Source of the DNA: Peptococcaceae bacterium UBA2264
GTDB lineage: Bacteria; Bacillota; Desulfitobacteriia; Desulfitobacteriales; Desulfitobacteriaceae
DNA: 10,417 nucleotides
NCBI GenBank assembly: GCA_002347475.1
Contig: DDXI01000039.1
Span: 1-10,417 of the forward strand
Direction of reading: 5' to 3'
Made by a program: the position numbers and the translations under genes
Notes under the pieces: model-generated
The model's database searches: none
Told to the model about the DNA's origin: nothing
What the model saw: the letters and a program-made list of their open reading frames with translations, nothing else
Shown here: positions 1 to 6,687 of the stretch, piece after piece
Layout: every line of letters begins with the position of its first letter
Numbering within the stretch: position 1 is the first letter of the stretch

Positions 1-522
1 ATAACAGGATTGATTAAAGCTAACATCCCATCGCGTATCGCTTTTGCGGTTTCCTCCCAGACTGATTCCCGGACAATACTGGATCTTAATGGGGCGGAGA
101 AATTATTAGGCCGGGGAGATATGCTCTATCATCCGATGGGAGCCGGTAAGCCTTTGCGTGTGCAGGGCTGTTACCTGGCCGATAAGGAAATGGAAGATGT
201 CGTAAAATATTTGCAGGAACAGGCCAAGCCGGAATATCAGGAACTGCCTGATCTGGAATTTTCCTCTTCACCTGAGGTTGAAGAAGAAATGGATGATCTT
301 TTTTATCAGGCAGCTCAGTTATTTATTGAAAATGACAATGCCTCAGTTTCTCTTTTGCAAAGACGCTTACGTATTGGATATACTCGGGCAGCCCGCCTTA
401 TGGATCTGCTGGAAGAAAAAGGAGTTGTCGGGGGCTATGAAGGATCAAAGCCCCGGGAAGTATTGCTTACCCGGGGACAATTCGAGCTCAAGTATGGCCG
501 GAAAGAAATAAGCAGTAATTAG
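1..522 (+). CDS. ftsK: DNA translocase FtsK/SpoIIIE, C-terminal end (5' partial)
   Basis: This is the last 173 residues of a hexameric, ATP-driven DNA pump that moves chromosomal DNA through the division septum or into the forespore. The frame is open from base 1 (ITGLIKANIPSRIAF...), so the TTG at 10 is an internal codon and not the start. Visible residues 1-65 are the end of the RecA-like motor, with family signatures SSQTDSRTILD, GAEKLLGRGDML and PMGAGKPLRVQG. A short acidic linker (about 83-97) follows. Residues about 98-156 form the winged-helix gamma domain that reads KOPS/SRS orientation sequences (DDLFYQAAQLFIEN, SLLQRRLRIGYTRAARLMD). The N-terminal membrane domain and Walker motifs lie outside the window. 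Sequence alone does not separate FtsK from sporulation-specific SpoIIIE. No clear terminator follows before rodZ. Confidence 0.95.
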   Translation: MTGLIKANIPSRIAFAVSSQTDSRTILDLNGAEKLLGRGDMLYHPMGAGKPLRVQGCYLADKEMEDVVKYLQEQAKPEYQELPDLEFSSSPEVEEEMDDLFYQAAQLFIENDNASVSLLQRRLRIGYTRAARLMDLLEEKGVVGGYEGSKPREVLLTRGQFELKYGRKEISSN

Positions 523-762
523 ATTTGTGAATTAGACTGACAGGATTTAATATTAATGTGTAGAATAAAAAATTGAAAGGTATAGAGATGATTCTTATTA
601 CGCTTATCCCAATCAGGTTTCATCGGTATCTCAATTATGCTTGAACCATGAAAATGAAGATTAAAGCATAGAGCAATATCAGATTTTTTAACAGAATGGA
701 CAGCATAACAACCCAAATATATACGTATGGAAACAAACATGCCCAGAAAAGAGGAGATTAGC

Positions 763-1524
763 ATGGCTGGAGAAGGGGAAAAACTTCGTCTTGCGAGAGA
801 GAAGAAGACATGGAGCTTAACTGAGGCGGAGGAAGTGACCAAAATCAGAGCCCGTTATCTGGAAGCATTGGAAGCAGAGGAATACGAGATCATTCCTGGG
901 ATGGCCTATGTTAAGGGATTTTTGCGGACGTATGCCCGGCATTTGGATCTGGATCCGGAAGAAATATTGGCTCTTTATAAATCATCCCGAATTTCAGAAT
1001 CTAAACCATCATTGAAAGTGCCTCACTATACATCTCATTCACGTTTATGGTGGCGACGACCAACGATGGCAATGATAATGGCTTTGCTGGTAATCATTTT
1101 AGTTGTGGCGATTGCCCATTGGAGTCCTCGCAGTCAGACGTCGGTTACTTATACGCCGGCGCCATTACCCAGTTCTCCGGCAGAGAATAAGGCAGAGGAA
1201 TCTGCAGCAAATTCCTCTGCCCAGGACTCGACAGCTACTAATTCCCTGGCCGATTCTGATACGGAGGGTCTGATTGTTCAATTGGAGTTCAATCAAAACT
1301 GCTGGCTGTTGGTCAAAGCTGATGGGAAAGTTGTTCTGGAGGGAGAATATTCTGTGGGAACAACCAAAGAAATCAAAGCTTCCGATGAGATTGAATTTGT
1401 GACAGTCGGAAATGCCGGCGGAGTAGTTGTTACTATTAATGGGGCGGTCCAACCAAGCCTGGGTGATTCGGGAGAAGTGGTTAACAATATCGTCCTTACA
1501 AAAGATTCCATAAATGTTCGCTAG
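763..1524 (+). CDS. rodZ: RodZ-like helix-turn-helix membrane protein (YmfM type)
   Basis: A 253-residue bitopic membrane protein related to RodZ, which links MreB filaments to the membrane and supports cell shape. Residues 1-75 form a cytoplasmic HTH_25 domain with the family pattern GEKLRLAREKK, VTKIRARYLEALE and GMAYVKGFLRTYARHLDLDPEEIL. A basic stretch (WWRRP, about 96-100) precedes one transmembrane helix at about 102-120. A Ser/Ala/Pro-rich linker (about 124-165) leads to an extracytoplasmic DUF4115-like beta domain (about 170-250, NCWLLVKADGKVVLEGEY). The start at 763 is chosen because GAGGAG at 751-756 sits 6 bases upstream and the family homology begins there. In-frame ATGs at 727 and 739 lack a ribosome binding site. 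A rodZ/ymfM gene between ftsK and pgsA is the usual Firmicutes arrangement. Confidence 0.88.
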   Translation: MAGEGEKLRLAREKKTWSLTEAEEVTKIRARYLEALEAEEYEIIPGMAYVKGFLRTYARHLDLDPEEILALYKSSRISESKPSLKVPHYTSHSRLWWRRPTMAMIMALLVIILVVAIAHWSPRSQTSVTYTPAPLPSSPAENKAEESAANSSAQDSTATNSLADSDTEGLIVQLEFNQNCWLLVKADGKVVLEGEYSVGTTKEIKASDEIEFVTVGNAGGVVVTINGAVQPSLGDSGEVVNNIVLTKDSINVR

Positions 1525-1586
1525 CATTCAACAGTAGATATTTTCCCGGATTTTTTAAGACCGGATAAGACAAGGAGGGATTTGGT

Positions 1587-2078
1587 TTGGCTAAAGACGC
1601 TTCATTTGACATTGTTTCTCAGGTGAATTTTCAGGAAGTTACGAATGCTCTCATGCAGGCCGAGAAAGAAATCGAACAACGATTTGATTTTAAAAACAGC
1701 AAGTCATCACTGAAACTGGAAGAAGAAAAAATTATCCTGGTTTCTGATGATGAATTTAAGCTTCGTAATGTTGTGGATATTTTGGAAAGCAAACTGGTTA
1801 AACGGCAGGTATCCCTTAGGGCCCTGGAGTACGGAAAAATCCAGCCGGCTGCTGGTGATACTGTGCGCCAGGAGGTAAAGCTGATTAATGGCCTTGCCCA
1901 GGATAAAGCCAAACAGATCATGAAAGTGCTTCGCGACAGCAAGATCAAGGTGACGAGTTCGATTCAAGGTGATCAAATCCGGGTTGCCGGCAAAAATAAA
2001 GATGATTTACAAGCAGTTATAGCTTTCTTGAAGAACGAAGATTTTGGCATTGATTTACAGTTTATTAATTATCGCTGA
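1587..2078 (+). CDS. yajQ: YajQ family nucleotide-binding protein (UPF0234)
   Basis: A 163-residue cytosolic protein of the YajQ family, full length for the family. It starts with TTG at 1587, preceded 7 bases upstream by AAGGAGGG (1572-1579), and opens with the near-invariant AKDASFDIVS. Other family signatures are EIEQRFDFK, SDDEFKLRNVVDILESKLVKR, LEYGKIQPA, GDTVRQEVKL, and the C-terminal GDQIRVAGKNKDDLQAVIAFLK with DLQFINYR. The fold is two RNP-like alpha/beta domains. Family members have been reported to bind nucleotides or tRNA, and a Xanthomonas member binds cyclic di-GMP, but the role in Firmicutes is not established. It lies 62 bases after rodZ with no terminator between, so co-transcription with rodZ is likely. 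A hairpin follows it. Confidence 0.95.
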   Translation: MAKDASFDIVSQVNFQEVTNALMQAEKEIEQRFDFKNSKSSLKLEEEKIILVSDDEFKLRNVVDILESKLVKRQVSLRALEYGKIQPAAGDTVRQEVKLINGLAQDKAKQIMKVLRDSKIKVTSSIQGDQIRVAGKNKDDLQAVIAFLKNEDFGIDLQFINYR

Positions 2079-2089
2079 TTCCTGCAGTT

Positions 2090-2123
2090 GACTCTCACTC
2101 CAGTGATGTGAGAGTCTGTTTCT
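2090..2123 (+). terminator. Hairpin between yajQ and ygiQ, probable intrinsic terminator
   Basis: A perfect 9-bp stem, GACTCTCAC (2090-2098) with GTGAGAGTC (2108-2116), encloses a 9-base loop and is followed by the imperfect T-run TGTTTCT. It begins 12 bases after the yajQ stop. The weak T-run suggests partial termination, so some read-through into ygiQ is likely. CTGCAG copies at 2082-2087 and 2124-2129 flank the stem and could extend it. Confidence 0.6.
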
Positions 2124-2163
2124 CTGCAGAAAGTCTTCAAGGCAGTTTTGGAGGTAAGAAATA

Positions 2164-4107
2164 GTGCGTAATTCCGGTTTTTTACCGGTTAATACCGCTG
2201 ATATGGGAGAACGCGGCTGGAGTGAACTTGATTTTTTAATAATATCCGGAGATGCTTATGTAGATCACCCAAGTTTTGGAGCAGCAATTATTGCCAGGGT
2301 TTTAGAAAACCTCAATTATAGAGTAGGAATTATAGCTCAGCCTGAATGGCAAAATCTTGAGGCCTTCAGAATTATGGGAAAACCTCGACTGGCCTGTTTG
2401 ATCGCCGGCGGTAATTTGGATTCCATGGTTAATCATTATACAGCGGCCAGGAAGAAACGCTCCAGAGATGCTTATTCACCTGGCGGCCAAACAGGGCTGC
2501 GTCCCGACCGGGCAACCATAGTATACTCTAATCGTGTCCGTGAGGCTTTACCTGGGGTTCCCGTAATTATCGGGGGAATAGAAGCTTCTCTGAGGCGATT
2601 TGCTCATTATGACTATTGGAGTAACCGGGTGCGTCGCTCCTTGCTTTTAGACAGTCAGGCCGAGCTGCTGGTCTATGGAATGGGTGAAAAGCCAATTGCG
2701 GAAATTGCCGGGCGTCTGGCAGCCGGAGAAAATATTCAGCAGATTCAGGGTGTGGCGGGGACGGTAGTTCCCTGGAGAAAGGAACCTCCTGAAGGGGCCA
2801 TAGTATTACCTGATTACCAACAGGTGCAGAATGACAAACTCTCTTACGCTGAGGCTTTTTGGGTACAGTATCAGCAACAGGATCCTGTGCGCGGAAAAAT
2901 ATTGTATCAAAAACATGATCGTGAAGGAGTGCTGCAATATCCTCCCGCAAGTCCCTTAAGCCGGGCTGAGATGGATAGAATTTATGCCCTGCCTTATATG
3001 GGTACTTATCATCCCCGGTATCAGGAGATGGGAGGCGTGCCGGCCATAGAAGAGGTGGAATTCAGCATAGTCAGTTCCCGAGGCTGTTACGGCGGCTGTT
3101 CTTTTTGTGCCCTGGTATTTCATCAGGGTCGAATTGTTCAAAGCAGGAGTCAGGCCTCAATAATCAGGGAAGCAGAACGCTTAAGCAGACATCCGCATTT
3201 CAAAGGTTATATCCATGATGTTGGAGGGCCGACGGCAAATTTCCGTCATCCCTCTTGTCAGCAGCAGCTAAGCAGAGGAACATGCCCTCAGCGCCAGTGC
3301 CTTTTTCCCCATCCGTGCGAGAAATTAGACAGCGATCAGAGCGAATATATCGACCTGTTGCGTCGTTTACGGGAGTTGCCCGGGATCAAGAAGGTTTTTG
3401 TGCGTTCGGGTGTCCGTTATGATACTATTCTGGTTGACCGGAAGTCGGATTTACTGCTGGAATTGTGCCAACATCATATTAGCGGACAACTGAAAGTAGC
3501 ACCTGAGCATGTCAGTGCTGCTGTTTTAAAATACATGGGTAAACCGGGAAAACAAGTTTATGAGAATTTTGTTCGCCGTTTCCAAAAGATTAATCAGAAA
3601 ATTGAAAAAAAACAGTATCTGATTCCTTATCTGATGTCATCTCATCCGGGAAGCAGTTTGAGAGAGGCCATTGAGCTGGCGGAATATGTCAGGGATATGA
3701 GGGTTAATCCGGAGCAGGTTCAGGATTTCATACCAACTCCCGGAACTTTATCAACCTGCATGTATTATACAGAACTGGATCCTCGCACTATGGAGAAAGT
3801 GTATGTCCCCAAGAGTTTGCACGAAAAGGCTATGCAAAGGGCTCTGATTCAATACAGAAATCCGCAAAATTATGAGCTGGTCAAAGAGGCTCTGATCCTG
3901 GCCCACCGGGAAGATCTGATCGGTTTTGGTCCCAGGTGTTTAATTAAACCGTGGAAAATAAAGTCTAAAAGTCAGGATGAACAGAATTCTGAGCAGAGAG
4001 CAAGCGGGAGGGACAGAAAAAAAGGAAAGCAGTGCGGGCGGGGACAAACAAAAAGAAAAAAAACTTTGCCTGGCATGAACAAGGGGCATAAACACCCGAC
4101 TCTTTAA
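2164..4107 (+). CDS. ygiQ: YgiQ family radical SAM protein (UPF0313)
   Basis: A 647-residue radical SAM protein of the YgiQ family, whose substrate is unknown. The GTG start at 2164 has GGAGGT (2150-2155) 8 bases upstream. The N-terminal family domain includes WSELDFLIISGDAYVDHPSFG and a B12-binding-like region with RPDRATIVYSNRVREA, VPVIIGGIEASLRRFAHYDYW and DLLVYGMGE-like sequence. The 4Fe-4S cluster motif CX3CX2C is at Cys308, Cys312 and Cys315 (RGCYGGCSFCAL). A second Cys-rich segment (HPSC, GTCPQRQC, HPC at about 364-386) could hold another metal site. The usual C-terminal DUF3362 region follows (MGKPGKQVYENF, QYLIPYLMSSHPG, QDFIPTPGTLSTCMYYT). The last 50 or so residues are a Lys/Arg/Gln-rich low-complexity tail. 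The final 47 bases overlap a coding-like minus-strand stretch. Confidence 0.93.
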   Translation: MRNSGFLPVNTADMGERGWSELDFLIISGDAYVDHPSFGAAIIARVLENLNYRVGIIAQPEWQNLEAFRIMGKPRLACLIAGGNLDSMVNHYTAARKKRSRDAYSPGGQTGLRPDRATIVYSNRVREALPGVPVIIGGIEASLRRFAHYDYWSNRVRRSLLLDSQAELLVYGMGEKPIAEIAGRLAAGENIQQIQGVAGTVVPWRKEPPEGAIVLPDYQQVQNDKLSYAEAFWVQYQQQDPVRGKILYQKHDREGVLQYPPASPLSRAEMDRIYALPYMGTYHPRYQEMGGVPAIEEVEFSIVSSRGCYGGCSFCALVFHQGRIVQSRSQASIIREAERLSRHPHFKGYIHDVGGPTANFRHPSCQQQLSRGTCPQRQCLFPHPCEKLDSDQSEYIDLLRRLRELPGIKKVFVRSGVRYDTILVDRKSDLLLELCQHHISGQLKVAPEHVSAAVLKYMGKPGKQVYENFVRRFQKINQKIEKKQYLIPYLMSSHPGSSLREAIELAEYVRDMRVNPEQVQDFIPTPGTLSTCMYYTELDPRTMEKVYVPKSLHEKAMQRALIQYRNPQNYELVKEALILAHREDLIGFGPRCLIKPWKIKSKSQDEQNSEQRASGRDRKKGKQCGRGQTKRKKTLPGMNKGHKHPTL

Positions 4108-4267
4108 CCAGACCTTCTTCAGCCAGTTTCTGGTAGTCTGCAAGGGTGAAATCTTTTTTATCATGATAGAATTTTGATAAGGACAGCCAGAGGGAGGCAG
4201 AGTTGTCTCTGGGTTTATATCGCAGGATGTAATACTCGGAATGATCTTTTTGACACTGCCTGAAATC
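4061..4267 (-). pseudogene. Coding-like minus-strand fragment with no start codon, unrecognised
   Basis: Read on the minus strand, this stretch is open for 69 codons and has protein-like composition with normal codons. Segments include CQKDHSEYYILRYKPRD, ASLWLSLSKFYHD, DFTLADYQKLAEEGLVKESG and VYAPCSCQAKF. It has three cysteines (one near the start, a CSC near the end). The frame opens directly after a TAA (4268-4270) and contains no ATG, GTG or TTG in its first part, and no ribosome binding site is visible. After 4061 it continues to a TAG at 3965-3967, but that part is only the antisense of the A-rich ygiQ tail (runs of Phe and Leu). The simplest reading is a remnant of a lost gene convergent with ygiQ. 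I do not recognise the family. A chance open frame is possible. Confidence 0.35.
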
Positions 4268-4279
4268 TTAGTTTATACT
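4250..4279 (+). promoter_or_regulatory. Sigma-A promoter for rimO-pgsA
   Basis: A consensus -35 TTGACA (4250-4255) and a near-consensus -10 TATACT (4274-4279) are separated by 18 bases. Transcription would begin near 4286, about 45 bases before the preferred rimO start. This makes rimO-pgsA an independent transcription unit from ygiQ. Confidence 0.75.
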
Positions 4280-4330
4280 GTATAGTAAAAGGTGTAATGA
4301 AGTAGCAGAAATAGTTTAATGAGGTGTGTT

Positions 4331-5659
4331 TTGACAAAGATTGCCATTATTTCTTTAGGGTGTGCCAAAAATCAGGTTGACAGTGAAATAATGTCAGGAA
4401 TATTAGAAAAAGATTATCTGCTGACTGATCAACTGGATCAAGCTGATATCATAGTGGTCAATACCTGCTCTTTTATCGAGACTGCTAAGGAAGAATCGAT
4501 CAATACCATTTTGGAAATGGCTCGTTTTAAGGAAGAAGGTTCCTGCCGTCTTCTTTTGGCAACCGGTTGCCTTGCTCAGCGTTACAGTGAGGAGCTGATG
4601 CAGGCCATACCAGAATTGGATGGAATATCAGGTACGGGAAATATTGATAAAATAAAAGAGTTAGTGGAACAATCCCGTATCAGGAAAACAATTTTAATCA
4701 ACCCTGGTTCTCCGGATTTCCTGTATGATGAGAATATGCCCAGAAAACGATTGACCCCAAAACATTTGGCTTATGTTAAAATTGCAGAAGGTTGTGATAA
4801 TTTTTGTAGCTATTGTGTTATTCCTTTTGTGCGAGGGCGTTTTCGTAGTCGTCCGGAGGAATCCATCGTCAAAGAAGTTCAAATGCTGGCTTCCCAGGGA
4901 GTTAAAGAAATCATTCTGATTGCTCAGGATACCACCCGCTATGGCTGGGATCTTTATGGCCAGCTGCGTTTACCAAGGTTAATCCGCTTATTAGCAGCTG
5001 TTGAAGGTATCGCCTGGATCAGGCTGATGTATTGTTATCCTGATCTCTTCAGCGAGGAACTTATCGCGGTCATAAGACAGGAAAGTAAGGTTTGCCGTTA
5101 TCTGGACCTTCCTCTGCAGCATGCTGATCCCAAAGTGCTGAGCGAAATGAATCGGCGTGGTACAATTGAGCAGGCAGAACAGCTGATAGGCAAATTGCGG
5201 CAAGCGATACCAGATATTACCATACGCACTACCATGATAACCGGCTTTCCAGGTGAAACTGAAACAGAGTTTGCCAATCTTCTTGATTTCGTCAAGCGAC
5301 TCAGGTTTGAACGTCTTGGTGTCTTTGCTTATTCCAAAGAAGAAGGAACAGCTGCAGCTTGCAGAGTTGATCAGGTGCCTCAGAAAATAAGAGAAAAACG
5401 ACGGGAAAGGTTAATGCTTTTACAGCAGGAGATTGCCTCTGAATGTCAGCAGCGTTTCCTCAGTAAAACCATAGATGTCATTTTAGAAGAAAAAATATCC
5501 AATGATCGTTGGTTAGGGCGTACGGAAGCTGATGCGCCGGAAATTGACGGCCAAGTCTATGTTGATACTCATGGCAAAGCAGTAGTTACCGGTGATATTG
5601 TTCGGGTCTGTATCCGGGAGGCAGACAGTTATGATTTATTAGGAGAGGTTGTCTTGTGA
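4331..5659 (+). CDS. rimO: Ribosomal protein uS12 methylthiotransferase RimO
   Basis: A 442-residue radical SAM enzyme that adds a methylthio group to the conserved aspartate (E. coli Asp88-equivalent) of ribosomal protein S12. The N-terminal UPF0004 domain has the auxiliary-cluster cysteines Cys11 (ISLGCAKNQVDSE), Cys46 (NTCSFIETAKEES) and Cys80 (ATGCLAQRY). The radical SAM CX3CX2C is Cys155, Cys159 and Cys162 (AEGCDNFCSYCVIPFVRGRFRSR). A TRAM domain fills about residues 375-442. SLGCAKN and CVIPFVRG with RSRP favour RimO over the tRNA enzyme MiaB. TTG at 4331 is preferred because GAGGTG (4321-4326) lies just upstream. The in-frame ATG at 4319 adds four residues (MRCV) but has no ribosome binding site. 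The stop overlaps the pgsA start by 4 bases. Confidence 0.93.
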   Translation: MTKIAIISLGCAKNQVDSEIMSGILEKDYLLTDQLDQADIIVVNTCSFIETAKEESINTILEMARFKEEGSCRLLLATGCLAQRYSEELMQAIPELDGISGTGNIDKIKELVEQSRIRKTILINPGSPDFLYDENMPRKRLTPKHLAYVKIAEGCDNFCSYCVIPFVRGRFRSRPEESIVKEVQMLASQGVKEIILIAQDTTRYGWDLYGQLRLPRLIRLLAAVEGIAWIRLMYCYPDLFSEELIAVIRQESKVCRYLDLPLQHADPKVLSEMNRRGTIEQAEQLIGKLRQAIPDITIRTTMITGFPGETETEFANLLDFVKRLRFERLGVFAYSKEEGTAAACRVDQVPQKIREKRRERLMLLQQEIASECQQRFLSKTIDVILEEKISNDRWLGRTEADAPEIDGQVYVDTHGKAVVTGDIVRVCIREADSYDLLGEVVL

Positions 5660-6213
5660 ATTTACCAAATCGTTTGACAATAGTTCGAATAATCCTGATT
5701 CCGATATTTATGGCTTTTCTTTTGTTGCAGGTGCCTAAAGGACACACCCTTTTTCCTCATCAGGACTTAGTAGCAGCAGTCATCTTTATTCTGGCTGCTG
5801 CCACAGACGGCCTGGACGGTTATATAGCCAGAAAAAGACATCAGGTCACTGTCCTGGGGAAGTTTATGGATCCTTTGGCTGATAAACTGCTGGTTTCTGC
5901 TGCCCTGATATCGCTGGTTGAACTGGGCAGTGTTCCGGCCTGGGTGGCCTGGACAATCCTGGGACGGGAATTTGCCGTAACCGGCCTGCGGGCCATCGTT
6001 TCTGCCGACGGAGTTGTCTTGAGCGCCAGTAAACTCGGAAAAATAAAAACTGTTACCCAGGTAATTTCTATCTCAGCAATTTTGCTGCATGACTGGCCTT
6101 TTTCTTTGATCGGGATACCTGTTGGCCAGCCGGTTTTGTACATAGCCCTCTTTTTCACAATAATTTCCGGTGTTGATTATTTTTTAAAGACACTCAAGTA
6201 TTTGCGAAAATAA
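5656..6213 (+). CDS. pgsA: CDP-diacylglycerol--glycerol-3-phosphate 3-phosphatidyltransferase
   Basis: A 185-residue integral membrane enzyme that joins CDP-diacylglycerol and glycerol-3-phosphate to give phosphatidylglycerophosphate, the committed step to phosphatidylglycerol and cardiolipin. The full CDP-alcohol phosphatidyltransferase motif D-x2-DG-x2-AR-x8-G-x3-D-x3-D is present: Asp51, Asp54-Gly55, Ala58-Arg59, Gly68, Asp72 and Asp76. The N-terminal MNLPNRLTIVRIILIP is typical of PgsA. Hydrophobic segments at about 8-26, 38-50, 80-100, 127-145 and 153-175 fit a multi-pass protein. The GTG start (5656-5658) overlaps the rimO TGA (GTGA), and AGGAGAGG (5641-5648) lies 7 bases upstream inside rimO, so the two genes are translationally coupled. 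Confidence 0.95.
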   Translation: MNLPNRLTIVRIILIPIFMAFLLLQVPKGHTLFPHQDLVAAVIFILAAATDGLDGYIARKRHQVTVLGKFMDPLADKLLVSAALISLVELGSVPAWVAWTILGREFAVTGLRAIVSADGVVLSASKLGKIKTVTQVISISAILLHDWPFSLIGIPVGQPVLYIALFFTIISGVDYFLKTLKYLRK

Positions 6214-6303
6214 AACAAATTGAAATAACTGCCTGGCAAGTCTTGAATTACTTTATGAGTATTGGAAATACATAATTTCTTTAAGTATATATGACAATAA
6301 CAG

Positions 6304-6328
6304 AAAATCCTCCCTGAAGGGTGGTTTT
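6304..6328. terminator. Imperfect hairpin after pgsA, possible two-way terminator
   Basis: AAAA-T-CC-T-CCC (6304-6314) pairs with GGG-T-GG-TTTT (6319-6328) around a TGAA loop, with one bulged T and one T-T mismatch. The A-run on the left and T-run on the right mean it could act on either strand. It lies about 90 bases after the pgsA stop. Confidence 0.4.
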
Positions 6329-6359
6329 CATCAGAAAGTACTCATGGGGGCAGAATAAT

Positions 6360-6388
6360 GGTATAGCTACGGCTATGCCTTTATTTTT
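6360..6388 (+). terminator. Intrinsic terminator with TACG tetraloop
   Basis: The 8-bp stem GGTATAGC (6360-6367) with GCTATGCC (6372-6379) contains one G-T pair and closes a C(TACG)G loop, a member of the very stable UNCG tetraloop class. TTTATTTTT (6380-6388) follows directly. It is the best candidate for the end of the rimO-pgsA transcript. Confidence 0.8.
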
Positions 6389-6483
6389 ACCCTGATAATA
6401 ATCAATTGTTATGGACGATTAGTTGATAAAAAGAGAAAAACTATAGCTGAGTTTAATCTGAAGCAAATGATATATATCTGGAA

Positions 6484-6640
6484 TGAACGTAAAGGCAGAG
6501 CAGCGTTAAACGAGTGAAGTTCCTGGAGTGAAGAGGCGTGCCACTGGTTTACTTGCAGTAAGCTATAGGGGTTTGGCACGCCAACGGAAGGAACAAGCAA
6601 GCAGCTGCGACGCCGGGTGAATGGGGAAGGCGCCAGGCAA
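6484..6640 (+). ncRNA. Candidate structured RNA, family not recognised
   Basis: Nested inverted repeats stack into one long rod. P1 is GCAGC (6500-6504) with GCTGC (6604-6608). P2 is GTTCC (6519-6523) with GGAAC (6590-6594). P3 is a perfect 9-bp GGCGTGCCA (6535-6543) with TGGCACGCC (6574-6582). P4 is GGTTTACT (6546-6553) with AGTAAGCT (6557-6564), which includes two G-U pairs and a TGC loop. A separate hairpin, CGCC (6611-6614) with GGCG (6629-6632), follows. The block is G+C-richer than the A+T-rich sequence on both sides, and a terminator-like hairpin with seven T's ends at 6711. No clear promoter was found upstream. The + strand is preferred because of that downstream hairpin. It could be a small regulatory RNA, a cinA leader or a palindromic repeat element. 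I could not match it to tmRNA, RNase P RNA, SRP RNA, T-box or common riboswitches; a 6S-like rod cannot be excluded. Confidence 0.4.
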
Positions 6641-6687
6641 TGTTTTCAATTTATTTTACTTAGCATTTTTCAGATATTTATACTGTG

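Noticed and set aside
573..601. TTGAAA (573-578) with TATTAC (596-601), 17 bases apart, as a rodZ promoter
   Set aside because: The -10 matches only four of six positions, and similar weak pairs are expected by chance in A+T-rich DNA. No better promoter was found either.
636..670. 7-bp inverted repeat TATGCTT/AAGCATA as a terminator after ftsK
   Set aside because: The loop is 21 bases, the stem is A+T-rich and no T-run follows.
727..762. Upstream in-frame ATG codons (727, 739) as the rodZ start
   Set aside because: Neither has a ribosome binding site, while ATG 763 has GAGGAG at six bases and marks the start of family homology.
1165..1527. 120-codon minus-strand frame over rodZ
   Set aside because: It is the antisense of a well-supported gene and shows no protein-like composition or ribosome binding site.
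4331..5659. Assignment as MiaB (tRNA methylthiotransferase)
   Set aside because: The N-terminal SLGCAKNQVDSE, the NTCSFI context and CVIPFVRGRFRSR follow the RimO pattern, and the 442-residue length fits RimO.
6409..6600. 63-codon minus-strand open frame in the pgsA-cinA gap
   Set aside because: It begins with TTG without a ribosome binding site, and its sequence follows the inverted-repeat arms of the candidate RNA. It has no protein-like features.
6484..6640. Known RNA classes for the structured block: tmRNA, RNase P RNA, SRP RNA, T-box, cobalamin, SAM, TPP, FMN and c-di-GMP riboswitches
   Set aside because: None of their conserved core sequences (for example the T-box AGGGTGGNACCGCG or the SAM and FMN cores) could be found. 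A 6S-like rod shape was considered but the internal loops did not match clearly.
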